The notes below the pieces were generated by a model. That model made no database searches. It saw only the letters and a program-made list of their open reading frames with translations, and was not told the origin of the DNA. The position numbers and the translations under genes are program-made. A stretch of 64,000 nt of DNA from Flavobacterium glycines (GTDB taxonomy: Bacteria > Bacteroidota > Bacteroidia > Flavobacteriales > Flavobacteriaceae): NCBI RefSeq assembly GCF_900100165.1, contig NZ_FNEO01000006.1, positions 119,045 through 183,044 of the forward strand. The letters run 5' to 3'. This document shows, piece after piece, positions 1 to 8,157 of this stretch. Numbering within the stretch: position 1 is the stretch's first letter; every line of letters starts with the position of its first letter.

Positions 1-905
1 TTGATATTTTTGCAGGCATATTCAAAAAACTCGTCATTGAATTGTTTCTGATTGATTCCTGTGATTCTTTTGTAGGTTTGCAGCGGATGTTCAGGAGTTT
101 GAGCGCTTCGCCATAGTTTTCCTAAAAAATCGATTCCGTGTTTTTGTTTCCAAAATTCCATCAAATACATCGATTGGTATCGGTAATCTTCATGCGAAAA
201 ATGTTTGTGCGCATTTTCTAAAAAACGGGGTATTTCTCTGGTAAAGCTGTCATTATTAATTTGCCATGACATAAATTGGGCGCATTGTTCCCAAAATTGC
301 CCCACATAGTTTTGATCTCTAAAACCATAATTGCCATCGCAGGCAGTTTGATATTGAAAGGTATGACCAAATTCATGAGCCAAAGCAGAATCGGTGTTAG
401 AAGCCCAGGGATTTACCCATAAAGCGCCTATAACATTATCATATCCCGCGCCTGTGGCCAACCATTCTTCCTGATAACGGAGAATGATAATCATTCGATA
501 TTGATCTGTTTTTGATTTTCCTTTTTGTACAAATTGCATCGTATCCCGATAATAGGAATAATACTTTTCGGCTTTTGTCAAAACAGTATTGATATCGACA
601 TTCAGTTTTGGATTTGGCGCTTTGTCGGGATATTGCCCAAATCCTTTTGCCCAGAAAATAATGATATTGTCAGAAGACGCACTTCTTTGGTAACTCCATT
701 CGCTATCGCTCGAATTAAAATCGTTATTCTTTAATTCGATAGGAATGTAAATGGCTTTTCCTCCAATTGGTTTTTCTCCAAAAGTATAGTTGGAATTGGA
801 GCGTATTTCTTTTGAAATTAGTTTTACAGGAGCAGCATTTGCAGCACAAAAACAACTGGTGATGATGGAAAATAAAAAGGATTTAAAAAAAGGAAATTGC
901 TTCAT
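1..905 (-). CDS. Secreted HEFGH-motif metallopeptidase-like protein, C-terminus cut off by window edge
   Basis: The frame is open from ATG (cat at 903-905) to the left edge, about 301 codons with no stop, so the C-terminus is missing. Residues 1-24 look like a signal peptide (MKQFPFFKSFLFSII... ending AANAA), so the product is exported. Near residue 147 lies ALAHEFGHTFQYQ, an HExxH zinc-binding signature, followed by an aromatic-rich helical stretch (FWEQCAQFMSWQ). Similar Bacteroidota secreted proteins carry DUF6055/DUF4859-type domains. The exact family is from memory and the substrate is unknown. A truncated copy of its first 25 or so codons lies at 4121-4234. Confidence 0.75.
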   Translation of the reverse strand, partial: MKQFPFFKSFLFSIITSCFCAANAAPVKLISKEIRSNSNYTFGEKPIGGKAIYIPIELKNNDFNSSDSEWSYQRSASSDNIIIFWAKGFGQYPDKAPNPKLNVDINTVLTKAEKYYSYYRDTMQFVQKGKSKTDQYRMIIILRYQEEWLATGAGYDNVIGALWVNPWASNTDSALAHEFGHTFQYQTACDGNYGFRDQNYVGQFWEQCAQFMSWQINNDSFTREIPRFLENAHKHFSHEDYRYQSMYLMEFWKQKHGIDFLGKLWRSAQTPEHPLQTYKRITGINQKQFNDEFFEYACKNI

Positions 906-1028
906 AGTTAAACTATTATTGATTTGAGCTTTCTAATTTAATAATATAAAGTCATGAAAATTAGTTGATTAATGAAATGAATATCGAATTAATCGCTCAT
1001 TGCTAATAATTTTCGATTTTTCTTTTTG

Positions 1029-1445
1029 CTATAAAATTACCTTCTTTAATTCTTTTGTTTGGGTTTTTATAAATCCCTCTTTGTCTTTTTTTATTTCTTC
1101 TACAATCGCTTTTCTTTCAGCTGGTAATGTAGAATATTTATCAGCCCATAAATTTATTTCAATCATCAATGGTAATAAATCTATTCCTTTTTGGGTGAGT
1201 TTGTATAAAACTTTTGCTTTGCTATCAGGATGATTCAATTTACTGATGATACTATTTTCTTCCAGCATTAATAATCGAGCAGCTAAAATATTGGTTGCTA
1301 TTTTCTCTTCGGATTTTAGAAAATCGCCATAAGTACATTGTTTGGATAACATTAAATCTCTGATAATGAGTAGTGACCATTTGTCTCCCCATACGTCTAG
1401 AGAGCAGCTAATTGGGCATTCGGATCTTTTTTTTGTAGTTGCCAT
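1029..1445 (-). CDS. HxlR-family winged-helix transcriptional regulator
   Basis: 138 residues, the usual HxlR length. The family hallmarks are visible: CPISCSLDVWGDKWSLLIIRDL near residues 11-32, with Cys near the N-terminus and the W-x-x-x-I-I-R helix, then a winged-helix core (TNILAARLLMLEENSII). HxlR proteins are DNA-binding sensors of reactive electrophiles or redox stress. It is divergent from an SDR/SDR/quinone-reductase series. The shared 128-bp intergenic region contains a promoter and an inverted repeat, so it probably controls those genes and itself. The effector is unknown. Confidence 0.9.
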   Translation of the reverse strand: MATTKKRSECPISCSLDVWGDKWSLLIIRDLMLSKQCTYGDFLKSEEKIATNILAARLLMLEENSIISKLNHPDSKAKVLYKLTQKGIDLLPLMIEINLWADKYSTLPAERKAIVEEIKKDKEGFIKTQTKELKKVIL

Positions 1446-1466
1446 AAAAATAATTTATAAAATCAC

Positions 1467-1512
1467 TTGCGATTTGAAAGTTGTTTGTATATTTGTACTT
1501 GCAAAACGCAAG
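1467..1512 (+). promoter_or_regulatory. Promoter and probable HxlR operator upstream of the SDR operon
   Basis: TATATTTG (1488-1495) fits the Bacteroidota -7 box TANNTTTG, with TTG at 1467-1469 as a -33 element 18 bp upstream. Immediately downstream is the inverted repeat CTTGC-AAAAC-GCAAG (1498-1512), over the expected transcription start, where a repressor would block initiation. ACTTGCGATTTG at 1465 is a half-similar direct copy. Assignment to the HxlR regulator rests on the divergent arrangement. Confidence 0.6.
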
Positions 1513-1573
1513 CAAATTTACAAATTTTAATTCAGAGTCACAATCAATAGAAAAAAAATAAAAATTCAAAATA

Positions 1574-2278
1574 ATGAAAACAACAGGAAATACCGTTTTT
1601 ATAAGCGGTGGAAGCGCAGGGATTGGGTTAGCAATTGCTAAAAAGTTAAGCGCAGCGGGTAATAAAATTATTATCAACGGGCGTAATGAGGAACGTTTGC
1701 AAAAAGCCTTAAAAGAATTAGATAATGCCATTGCCATTCAGGGAGATTTATCGGTAGAAGCAGATAGGATTCGTATTGCAAAACAACTAAAGGAAGACTA
1801 TTTTGGTGTAAATATCATCATCAACAATGCTGGAGCTGCTTTTGGATATTTGTTAAGTGAAACAACCAATGCACATGAGAAAGCAGCTATCGAAATGAAT
1901 ACTAATTATTTTAGTGTAATTCATTTTACAGAATTGATGTTGCCACATTTAATAGAAAAAGCTGGAGCAGCAGTTATAAACGTTTCTTCTATTGCGGTAT
2001 TTGGCAGTCACAAATTCTTACCAACGTATGGTGCTACTAAGGCAGCTTTGCATAGCTATACTGTTGCTTTAAGAGATACTTATGAAGAGATAAGAAATGT
2101 ACAAATTTATGAAGTGTACCCACCATTGGTAAACACAGAATTCTCAGCCGAAATAGGTGGAGCTAACGGTATTCCGCCTTCTGAAGTAGCGGATGAATTG
2201 TTTTTGGCATTAGAAAAAAATCAATTTGATATACCTGTAGGAGATACGAAGCAGTTTTTTAAAAAGGAACTTTTGTAA
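1574..2278 (+). CDS. Short-chain dehydrogenase/reductase (SDR), DltE-like
   Basis: 234 residues with a classical SDR layout: cofactor glycine motif GGSAGIGLAIAKK near residue 12, NNAGA at about 89, catalytic Ser in VSSIAVFG and the YGATK Tyr/Lys pair near residue 150. The product is a cytoplasmic NAD(P)H oxidoreductase with unknown substrate. It is first in a plus-strand operon with another SDR (39-bp gap) and a quinone-oxidoreductase-like gene, behind the promoter facing hxlR. The arrangement suggests a detoxification module for carbonyls or quinones, which is inference. Confidence 0.9.
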   Translation: MKTTGNTVFISGGSAGIGLAIAKKLSAAGNKIIINGRNEERLQKALKELDNAIAIQGDLSVEADRIRIAKQLKEDYFGVNIIINNAGAAFGYLLSETTNAHEKAAIEMNTNYFSVIHFTELMLPHLIEKAGAAVINVSSIAVFGSHKFLPTYGATKAALHSYTVALRDTYEEIRNVQIYEVYPPLVNTEFSAEIGGANGIPPSEVADELFLALEKNQFDIPVGDTKQFFKKELL

Positions 2279-2317
2279 CGATAAAGTATCACTTTCTTAT
2301 CATTAAAAACAACAACT

Positions 2318-3085
2318 ATGAATCTAAAAGGAAAAACAATTCTGATTACAGGAGGTGCCTCAGGAATAGGACTGGAAGCAGCTAAGCAATTTATAGCATT
2401 GGGAACAAATGTTATTATTACTGGAAGAAATCAAGACAAGTTAGAAGCCGCTAAAAAAATACATCCACAATTGACCGTTATACAAAGCGATGTTGCAAAT
2501 GCTGATCAAGCACTCTTACTTTTTGATAAAATTAAAGAAATGGGAGGTATTGATATTTTATACAACAATGCTGGAGTAGGAGTACCACCTTTAAATCTAG
2601 GTTTAGCCAATGAAAAACATCTGGAAGGAGCTATTTATGAGATGGATGTCAATTATCTTGGTGTTATTCGGCTGAATAATCTTTTTCTGGATATGTTGAA
2701 ATCAAGAAAAGAAAGTGCCATTATCAATACAACTTCTATCTTAAGTTATGTCCCTTCATTGCTGGAAGCTACTTATTCCGCTTCTAAAACGGCATTGGCA
2801 TTTTATACCAAATCACTTAGAGAACATTTGAAAATAGCAAACAGTCGAGTGAAAGTTTTTGAATTGTTGCCTCCACTGGTTGCCACTGAGATGACTGCAG
2901 AAAGAGATGATAAAAAAATGAGTTCTGAAGAATTGGTAAAAGGCTTGATTGCTGGATTAAAAAAAGACCAATATACCATTCGTGTAGGAGATACTAAATT
3001 AGTTTATCTATTGCATCGCTTTTTTCCAAAGTTGACTTTTGGTTTAGTTAATCCAAAGAAAAGCCACCAATTTTTACAAAAGTAA
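2318..3085 (+). CDS. Short-chain dehydrogenase/reductase (SDR)
   Basis: 255 residues. GGASGIGLEAAKQ (cofactor binding) lies near residue 12, NNAGVG near 88, the catalytic Ser in TTSILSY and YSASK near 155. The C-terminal 25 residues beyond the Rossmann fold are hydrophobic/aromatic (YLLHRFFPKLTFG) and could touch the membrane. It is a diverged paralogue of the preceding SDR, with which it shares a C-terminal pattern (YTIRVGDTK against FDIPVGDTK). It is very likely cotranscribed with both neighbours (19 bp to the next start). Confidence 0.9.
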   Translation: MNLKGKTILITGGASGIGLEAAKQFIALGTNVIITGRNQDKLEAAKKIHPQLTVIQSDVANADQALLLFDKIKEMGGIDILYNNAGVGVPPLNLGLANEKHLEGAIYEMDVNYLGVIRLNNLFLDMLKSRKESAIINTTSILSYVPSLLEATYSASKTALAFYTKSLREHLKIANSRVKVFELLPPLVATEMTAERDDKKMSSEELVKGLIAGLKKDQYTIRVGDTKLVYLLHRFFPKLTFGLVNPKKSHQFLQK

Positions 3086-3104
3086 TTCTCATAAATAAAG
3101 AAAA

Positions 3105-4106
3105 ATGAAAGCATTTATCATAAATAAATACAGCAAAAAAGGAAGTTTACAGCTTACTAATGTAGCTATTTCAGAAGTTAAAATTAATGATGTCTTGGTT
3201 GAAGTGCATGCTTCGGGTTTAAATCTTTTGGACTCCAAAATAAAATCGGGCGAATTCAAATTGATTTTACCCTATAAGTTCCCACTAATTTTGGGACATG
3301 ATGTAGCGGGAGTAATTACTAAAGTGGGAAAAAATGTAACAAAGTTTAAAGTAGGTGACGAAGTTTATGCCAGAGTAGCTGATTTTCGCATTGGTACGCT
3401 TGCCGAATTCATTGCCATAGATGAAAAAGATGTGGCTCTAAAACCTAAAAATATTTCAATGGAGGAAGCAGCTTCGATACCGTTAGTGGCTTTAACGGCT
3501 TGGCAAGCTCTTGTTGAAAGGGCAAAACTTAAAAAAGAACAAAAAGTATTCGTTCAAGCGGGATCGGGAGGTGTTGGAACCATTGCTATTCAGTTAGCAA
3601 AACATTTGGGAGCTACTGTAGCTACTACAGCTAGTGAAAAAAGTTTTACCATGTTGAAAAATCTCGGAGCTGATATTCTCATTGATTATAAAACGCAAGA
3701 TTTTGAAAGTATTTTAAGAAACTATGATTTGGTATTGAATAGTCAAGATACCAATACATTAGAAAAGTCATTGCGAATTTTAAAACCAGGAGGAAAAGTA
3801 ATTTCTATTTCAGGACCGCCTACACCTGATTTTGCAAAGGCAATTGGAGCACCTTGGTTTGTTAAAGTCATCTTATCACTCATAAGTTCTGGTATTCGTA
3901 AAAAAGCAGCTAAGCTGGGAGTCAATTATTCTTTTCTTTTTATGAGAGCAGATGGAGAACAACTAAGCCAAATAACATCCCTTATCGAATCGGGAGTAAT
4001 AATCCCTGTTTTAGATAAGACTTTTGCCTTTGAGCAAACTAATGATGCTTTAGCATATATAGAAAGTGGTCGCGCTAAAGGGAAGGTTGTTGTTAGAGTA
4101 AAGTAA
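3105..4106 (+). CDS. Zinc-independent MDR alcohol dehydrogenase / NADPH:quinone oxidoreductase
   Basis: 333 residues, medium-chain reductase fold. The GroES-like N-terminal half holds LILGHDVAGVITKVG and FKVGDEVYAR. The nucleotide-binding motif QAGSGGVGTIAIQLAK is near residue 150. The catalytic-zinc ligands of true alcohol dehydrogenases are absent, which points to the quinone oxidoreductase/enoyl reductase branch. The C-terminal GRAKGKVVVRVK is typical of that group. It is last gene of the HxlR-linked operon. A reductive detoxification role is inferred. Confidence 0.9.
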   Translation: MKAFIINKYSKKGSLQLTNVAISEVKINDVLVEVHASGLNLLDSKIKSGEFKLILPYKFPLILGHDVAGVITKVGKNVTKFKVGDEVYARVADFRIGTLAEFIAIDEKDVALKPKNISMEEAASIPLVALTAWQALVERAKLKKEQKVFVQAGSGGVGTIAIQLAKHLGATVATTASEKSFTMLKNLGADILIDYKTQDFESILRNYDLVLNSQDTNTLEKSLRILKPGGKVISISGPPTPDFAKAIGAPWFVKVILSLISSGIRKKAAKLGVNYSFLFMRADGEQLSQITSLIESGVIIPVLDKTFAFEQTNDALAYIESGRAKGKVVVRVK

Positions 4107-4120
4107 GTTTTAGTTTTATA

Positions 4121-4234
4121 CTACTTTTGGAAATCGATGCAATCGAGCGCCAGTTTGGAAGCAGCATTTGCAGTACAAGAAAAACTTAAGATGGTATAAA
4201 ATAAGAAGGATTTAAAAAGATGAAGTTGTTTCAT
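4121..4234 (-). pseudogene. Decapitated signal-peptide remnant of a paralogue of the 1-905 gene
   Basis: Reading from ATG at 4232-4234 gives MKQLHLFKSFLFYTILS..CTANAA, which closely matches the start of the left-edge gene (MKQFPFFKSFLFSII..CAANAA). After about 26 codons the match stops and the frame runs into a half REP-like hairpin (about 4134-4158, tcgatgcaatcgagcgccag) and a stop at 4121-4123. It is therefore the 5' end of a lost paralogue broken at a repeat, not a functional gene. Confidence 0.7.
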
Positions 4235-4255
4235 GATTGATAATAATGTTGAAAA

Positions 4256-5443
4256 TTAAAGCTTGATTACCTTTTTATTGACAATGCCTTTTGGTGTTGC
4301 TATAGCTACAACATACATGCCTGATGCAAAGTTTGAAAGATCAATCTCGTTGATATTGGTATCCAAAACGCTTAGTTTTATTAGTTTTCCATCGATTGTG
4401 TGTACACTAAGTTTAGAGTTCAACAGCATATCTTCAATTTTAATATAAATTTTGTTATAGGTCGGATTGGGATAAATCAGGAAATCGTAGTCGGTTAGGA
4501 CTTGTTTGCTGGTATTTGTTTTTTTTGGAGTTAATCTGGAAAGTCCCGTAAAAGTTCCTATCCAGGCTTCTGAATTGTTTTCAAGAGTGATGGAATGGGT
4601 ATTGTTTCCTATTAGACCATCTTTCATATCGTAATTTTCAAACTCAGTACCATTGAATTTAGATATCCCATTATTGCTGCTCGTAATCCATAAATTGTCC
4701 TGTTTGTCAGTTGTAAGCGACCAGATGTAATCACTAATCATTCCATCAGTCATGGTGTAGGTTTTCCAATTGATTCCGTCAAATTTCGTTAATCCTTTGC
4801 CTAAAGTAGCAAACCATACATTTTCTTGCGAATCAACGGCAACTTTATAGACAGCATTTGATGGTAATCCGTTTACAGTTGTATAAGATTCCCAGTTTGT
4901 TCCGTCAAATTTGGAAACGCCCTGAGGTGTACAAAACCATTTGGTTCCGTTTTTATCAATGGTGATGGCGGTAACACAATTGTAAATCAAACCATCATCA
5001 GTAGTATATTTTGTCCAGTTGGTACCATCGTATTTCAGCACTCCGTTTACGGTACCAAACCACTTATTGTCATCTGCATCAATAGCCAGTGATCTTACAT
5101 AATTGATGCCTTCGTTTATCCCAAAAGTAATCCATTTTTCTCCATCAAACATTGAAGCTCCGGTATTGGTGCCAATCCAAATCGCACCATTTTTATCAGA
5201 AGCCAGAGAATAGATTAAATTGTCAATAAGACCGTTTTCGGTAGTGTAATTGGTCCATGTTGTACCGTCAAATTTGGTTACTCCATTAGTAGTCCCAAAC
5301 CATTTATTGCCTAATAAGTCAACAGCAATGGCGTTGATGCAGTTAGCTCCTAATCCATCCGATGTTGTGAAATTGGTAAATGTTTGCGACCAACTCATTG
5401 GTGTCAAAAACAAAATAAACAGTAGAAGTGTAATTTTTTTCAT
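4256..5443 (-). CDS. Secreted beta-propeller (two-component-regulator propeller repeats) with T9SS type A sorting domain
   Basis: 395 residues from MKKITLLLFILF. An upstream in-frame ATG at 5488 would bury the signal peptide, so 5443 is chosen. After the signal peptide come about eight repeats of roughly 40 residues of the Reg_prop type (patterns such as NKWFGTTNGVTKFDGTTW and ..YTTENGL), predicted to form a beta-propeller. The tail (YPNPTYNKIYIKI ... ASGMYVVAI ... KKVIKL) is a type A T9SS C-terminal sorting signal, so the protein should be secreted or surface-anchored. Unlike hybrid sensors with these repeats, no kinase domain follows. Ligand unknown. Confidence 0.88.
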   Translation of the reverse strand: MKKITLLLFILFLTPMSWSQTFTNFTTSDGLGANCINAIAVDLLGNKWFGTTNGVTKFDGTTWTNYTTENGLIDNLIYSLASDKNGAIWIGTNTGASMFDGEKWITFGINEGINYVRSLAIDADDNKWFGTVNGVLKYDGTNWTKYTTDDGLIYNCVTAITIDKNGTKWFCTPQGVSKFDGTNWESYTTVNGLPSNAVYKVAVDSQENVWFATLGKGLTKFDGINWKTYTMTDGMISDYIWSLTTDKQDNLWITSSNNGISKFNGTEFENYDMKDGLIGNNTHSITLENNSEAWIGTFTGLSRLTPKKTNTSKQVLTDYDFLIYPNPTYNKIYIKIEDMLLNSKLSVHTIDGKLIKLSVLDTNINEIDLSNFASGMYVVAIATPKGIVNKKVIKL

Positions 5444-5477
5444 AGTTGCATTTGGTTTTGGAATTCTTTTTATTGAG

Positions 5478-5546
5478 ACGCGTTGCAAACGCTACGATTT
5501 AACTTTTAATGTAAGTAGGTACTCGATGCAATCGAGCACCAGATTG
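5478..5546. repeat. REP-like hairpin element, copy 2
   Basis: This follows the family layout GTTGCAAACGCTACGATTT, an AT-rich spacer, then GTAG + GGTACTCGAT-gc-ATCGAGCACC + AG. GTAG at the foot of an imperfect stem recalls REP sequences mobilised by RAYT (TnpA-REP) proteins. It sits between the stop of the 5551-6285 gene and the start of the propeller gene, at the end of an attC-like cassette array. Confidence 0.6.
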
Positions 5547-5550
5547 GTTT

Positions 5551-6285
5551 TCATTTTTTGAAAGTATCATATTTAAAAGCAAAAATTAAAATTGTTGCGA
5601 AACAAATTAGGCAGATTATAAATAAACCAAAAACTTGAAAAAATAGATTTTTTTCTTCATCTACCTTATTTGTAAATTTTTTATACATTTCTATGGACTG
5701 TAATTTTTGATTAGGAAATTTTGACATCGCAAATTTATTTTTTACTAGTATTTTTTCGTTTAAAGCTTCCAACTCAAAAAAAGCACTTTCCATTTTACCA
5801 TAAATCTCAACAGTATTGTGTGAAGAATTTGATTCGATTTGAATAGAAAATTCATGCATTAAGTCAACTAATTTTTTTTCACCATTTAAATACTCATTGT
5901 AAAGAGAATACATACTAGGAAATTCTTTATTTTCCGCTTCATTTTCAAATTTAGAGAATCTTGCAATATCGTTTAACACAGATCTTTTTAATTCTACGGA
6001 TTTAGAAATATTTGAATTATGTGGAAGTTTTTGCGCTGCTACGAGGAAAATTCCATATTCTTTTATTCTTATTCTAATATTAGGCAATGAATCGTTTGTA
6101 AATTCACCTATTATTTGACTATTTAGCATTCTATTATTAGAAATAGTAATCGTGTCAATAGCCTTTTCGTAATCTGAAAATATTTTTGATTGAATATCAA
6201 ACAGTTTAAGCCCAAAAAAAGAAATCCCGCTAAATAAAATACCGAGAATTAATATCACATTTTCTCTTTTGAAATATGCTTTCAT
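5551..6285 (-). CDS. Hypothetical two-TM protein with long extracytoplasmic helical domain
   Basis: 244 residues, no family recognised. One membrane helix lies at about residues 9-28 (VILILGILFSGISFFGLKLF), followed by about 185 mostly helical residues rich in Glu/Lys/Asn, and a second helix at about 213-238 (LFIICLICFATILIFAF) with a short basic tail. This resembles a sensor-like or structural periplasmic helical domain without a cytoplasmic output. It begins just after an attC-like palindrome (6306-6436) and ends against a REP-like element. Nothing in the sequence supports a function. Confidence 0.75.
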   Translation of the reverse strand: MKAYFKRENVILILGILFSGISFFGLKLFDIQSKIFSDYEKAIDTITISNNRMLNSQIIGEFTNDSLPNIRIRIKEYGIFLVAAQKLPHNSNISKSVELKRSVLNDIARFSKFENEAENKEFPSMYSLYNEYLNGEKKLVDLMHEFSIQIESNSSHNTVEIYGKMESAFFELEALNEKILVKNKFAMSKFPNQKLQSIEMYKKFTNKVDEEKNLFFQVFGLFIICLICFATILIFAFKYDTFKK

Positions 6286-6305
6286 GAATTACGTTTAAAA
6301 TTGTT

Positions 6306-6436
6306 GCTAACGTTCCCTTGCTACAAGAGGTTTGGGGTTAAATTAAGCCTTATTTTCGGATTTGCCTAAACTCCCAAATACAAAACCATTTTTAAATTAA
6401 GCCAAATGCCCAAATCTCTTGTAACGGCTGTTAGGC
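6306..6436 (-). repeat. attC-like imperfect palindrome A
   Basis: Read on the minus strand it starts GCCTAACAGCC (fits R'' RYYYAAC = GCCTAAC) and ends GAACGTTAGC (R'-like). Inner arms pair imperfectly (CGTTACAAGAGATTTGGGC with the CCAAACCTCTTGTAGC side) around a loop of about 70 bases containing TTAAGCC/GGCTTAA-type segments. It lies 4 bp beyond the stop codon of the 6441-7232 gene and just before the next gene, as an integron cassette attC would. Confidence 0.6.
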
Positions 6437-6440
6437 GCAG

Positions 6441-7232
6441 TTACTTTAATCTCTCAAATAATAGTTTCTCATTTAATTTTAAACCTTCAGTTGTGAATTC
6501 AAAATAGGATCTCACTCCATTTAATGAATTCCCTGGAGTAATTAGCCCTAATGTTACAAATTCTTTAATTAATGAGTCATTTTTATCCATAGGTATTGAA
6601 TTTAAAATGTTTTCTGCAATATCTTCAAAATCTTTATGTCTTTTTTCTTTTATTAATTTGTTAAAAATTAAATTGACTTTATTATTATTAATTTCGTTAT
6701 TCTTTTCAGGAACTATATTTTCATTTTCGGGCAATTTTACATCTTGTTGCTTTATCAAAAAATCTGAAAATTTCTTTTCTAACTTTTCATATTCTTCTTG
6801 TAATTTTAGTTTATTGGCTCTTTCTTCATCAACTTTTTTCTCAAGTCTTTTTCTTTCTTCTTCCGAAATATCATAAACAGATTTTAAAACTATACTTGTT
6901 TTATCTGTCCATTTATAAATCATTGGGGTGATTTTTTTTTCAAAAAAATTGATAATTAATCTAGATAAATTAATTAACAAATAAGAAGCAATCATTATTA
7001 TAAATGCCTTAAGAATACATAAAAGTAAAGTTTCAATTAAAGGAAGATCTTTAAAATGGTTAATTATAAATTTTCTTTTAATGTATAGTGATGTTTTTGG
7101 GTCAAAATTGAATAAAGAATAAAATAAGTTCCAATTTTTAATTATCCAAACTAATAGAAGAGTTCCAAAAAAGGGATTTGAAGATTTTGTTTCTAAATTT
7201 TCTTTGAATGAAACAAGTAATTCTTTTATCAT
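6441..7232 (-). CDS. Hypothetical membrane protein with central coiled coil
   Basis: 263 residues from MIKELLVSFKENLETK. An ATG at 7259 lies inside the repeat-gene boundary and is less likely. The N-terminal segment NPFFGTLLLVWIIKNWNLFYSLFNFD is a recurrent motif of uncharacterised bacterial membrane proteins. A second hydrophobic segment (LLLCILKAFIIMIASYLLINL) lies near residue 85. Residues about 135-175 are a Glu/Lys-rich coiled coil, and the C-terminal 70 residues look like a small winged-helix-type module (LIKEFVTLGLITPGNSL). Function unknown; flanked on both sides by attC-like palindromes. Confidence 0.75.
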   Translation of the reverse strand: MIKELLVSFKENLETKSSNPFFGTLLLVWIIKNWNLFYSLFNFDPKTSLYIKRKFIINHFKDLPLIETLLLCILKAFIIMIASYLLINLSRLIINFFEKKITPMIYKWTDKTSIVLKSVYDISEEERKRLEKKVDEERANKLKLQEEYEKLEKKFSDFLIKQQDVKLPENENIVPEKNNEINNNKVNLIFNKLIKEKRHKDFEDIAENILNSIPMDKNDSLIKEFVTLGLITPGNSLNGVRSYFEFTTEGLKLNEKLLFERLK

Positions 7233-7260
7233 AAATTTCGTGTTTTTTTGTAATTGCACT

Positions 7261-7390
7261 CTAACGTTCTGGCGCTTGGCGAGGTTGGGGAATAAAGATG
7301 CGAGATTTTTCGATTAAAGACAAAATTTTCAAATACAAAACCAACTTTAATTTCATCCTAAAACCCCCAATCTTGCCAAACGGCTGTTAC
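7261..7390 (-). repeat. attC-like imperfect palindrome B
   Basis: The plus strand reads CTAACGTTCTGGCG...CGGCTGTTAC. Inner arms TTGGCGAGGTTGGGG and CCCCCAATCTTGCCAA pair with scattered mismatches. The internal sequence differs from the other copies while the outer CTAACGTT/CTGTTA frame is kept. The stop codon of the upstream gene (TAA, 7387-7389) lies inside its outer arm. Confidence 0.6.
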
Positions 7391-7881
7391 CTGCTGTTTA
7401 TTTTACTAAAGTTTTTAAATATATATCCATTATATTCAATTATTGAATTGTCTTTTTCACTTGCTCCAGGCACTACTAAATAACTGATTTCATCGTCAAG
7501 ATCAAAATTTACTTTTAGGGTTAAAAGCTCTAAAAATGTTTTTGAAAACAGTTCATTAATCATTTTCGGCATTTGTTTAAAAATCTTCTCGGCTTCAAAG
7601 ATGAAAAACATTTTATTTGAATCTGTGGCGTAAACTATTGGGAGAATTGTAGTATTTTCAATTTTTTGATTATACTCAACAATACAGCTGTAAATTTCTC
7701 CACAGTTTAAATAAAAATACGGTTGGCTTAGTTCGGCAAGATTCTGAAAATTGTGATTACCCTCACTTATATACAAAGCTATTTCAAATTGTTTTTGATT
7801 ACAATTTGGACACTTCAATTTTTCCCCGTCGAAAAAATATTCTTCCTTTTTACAATTTGGACAAATATGGTAAATATCCAT
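7387..7881 (-). CDS. Hypothetical zinc-ribbon protein
   Basis: 164 residues. The N-terminus has two CxxC pairs (ICPNCKKEE at residues 7-10, and KCPNCNQKQ at about 23-26) forming a rubredoxin-like zinc ribbon. The remaining 130 residues are an alpha/beta domain without a recognised family and without transmembrane segments, so it is probably cytosolic. The stop codon overlaps an attC-like palindrome. A degenerate palindrome lies about 25 bp upstream of the start. The role is unknown; zinc ribbons of this kind may bind nucleic acid or only stabilise the fold. Confidence 0.75.
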   Translation of the reverse strand: MDIYHICPNCKKEEYFFDGEKLKCPNCNQKQFEIALYISEGNHNFQNLAELSQPYFYLNCGEIYSCIVEYNQKIENTTILPIVYATDSNKMFFIFEAEKIFKQMPKMINELFSKTFLELLTLKVNFDLDDEISYLVVPGASEKDNSIIEYNGYIFKNFSKINSR

Positions 7882-7904
7882 TTGATGATAATTTTGGTGT
7901 TAAA

Positions 7905-7977
7905 TAGAAGGTAACTAGTTTATATGCGCATAAATTGGACTAGTTATATCCTTTATTGGCATGTTATACGCAGTTTT
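7905..7977. repeat. Degenerate short palindrome at the start of the left cassette array
   Basis: GGTAACTAGT (7910-7919) and ACTAGTTATATCC (7951-7963) form inverted arms around atgcgcat, followed by TGTTATACGCAG, which recalls the CTGTTAGGCGCAG end of palindrome A. It could be a decayed or short attC-like site. The evidence is weak. Confidence 0.3.
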
Positions 7978-8097
7978 TTTGTTATTATTATTGCACATTA
8001 TTTTTTTATGTACTCTACAAAAATAGAATTATTTCTTACATATCAAAAGGCATGCTATTATTTTTTCTTTCAATACTATTAAATAGTAAACAACATA

Positions 8098-8134
8098 AAA
8101 AAATCCGATTTGTGTAATCAAATCGGATTTTAGT
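8098..8134 (-). terminator. Terminator of the trp operon
   Basis: AAATCCGATTTG-tgtaat-CAAATCGGATTT is a near-perfect hairpin with an A-run on its left (a U-run in the minus-strand transcript), 24 bp after the trpA stop. Confidence 0.8.
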
Positions 8135-8157
8135 ATGTTCATTATTTATGTGAGAGA

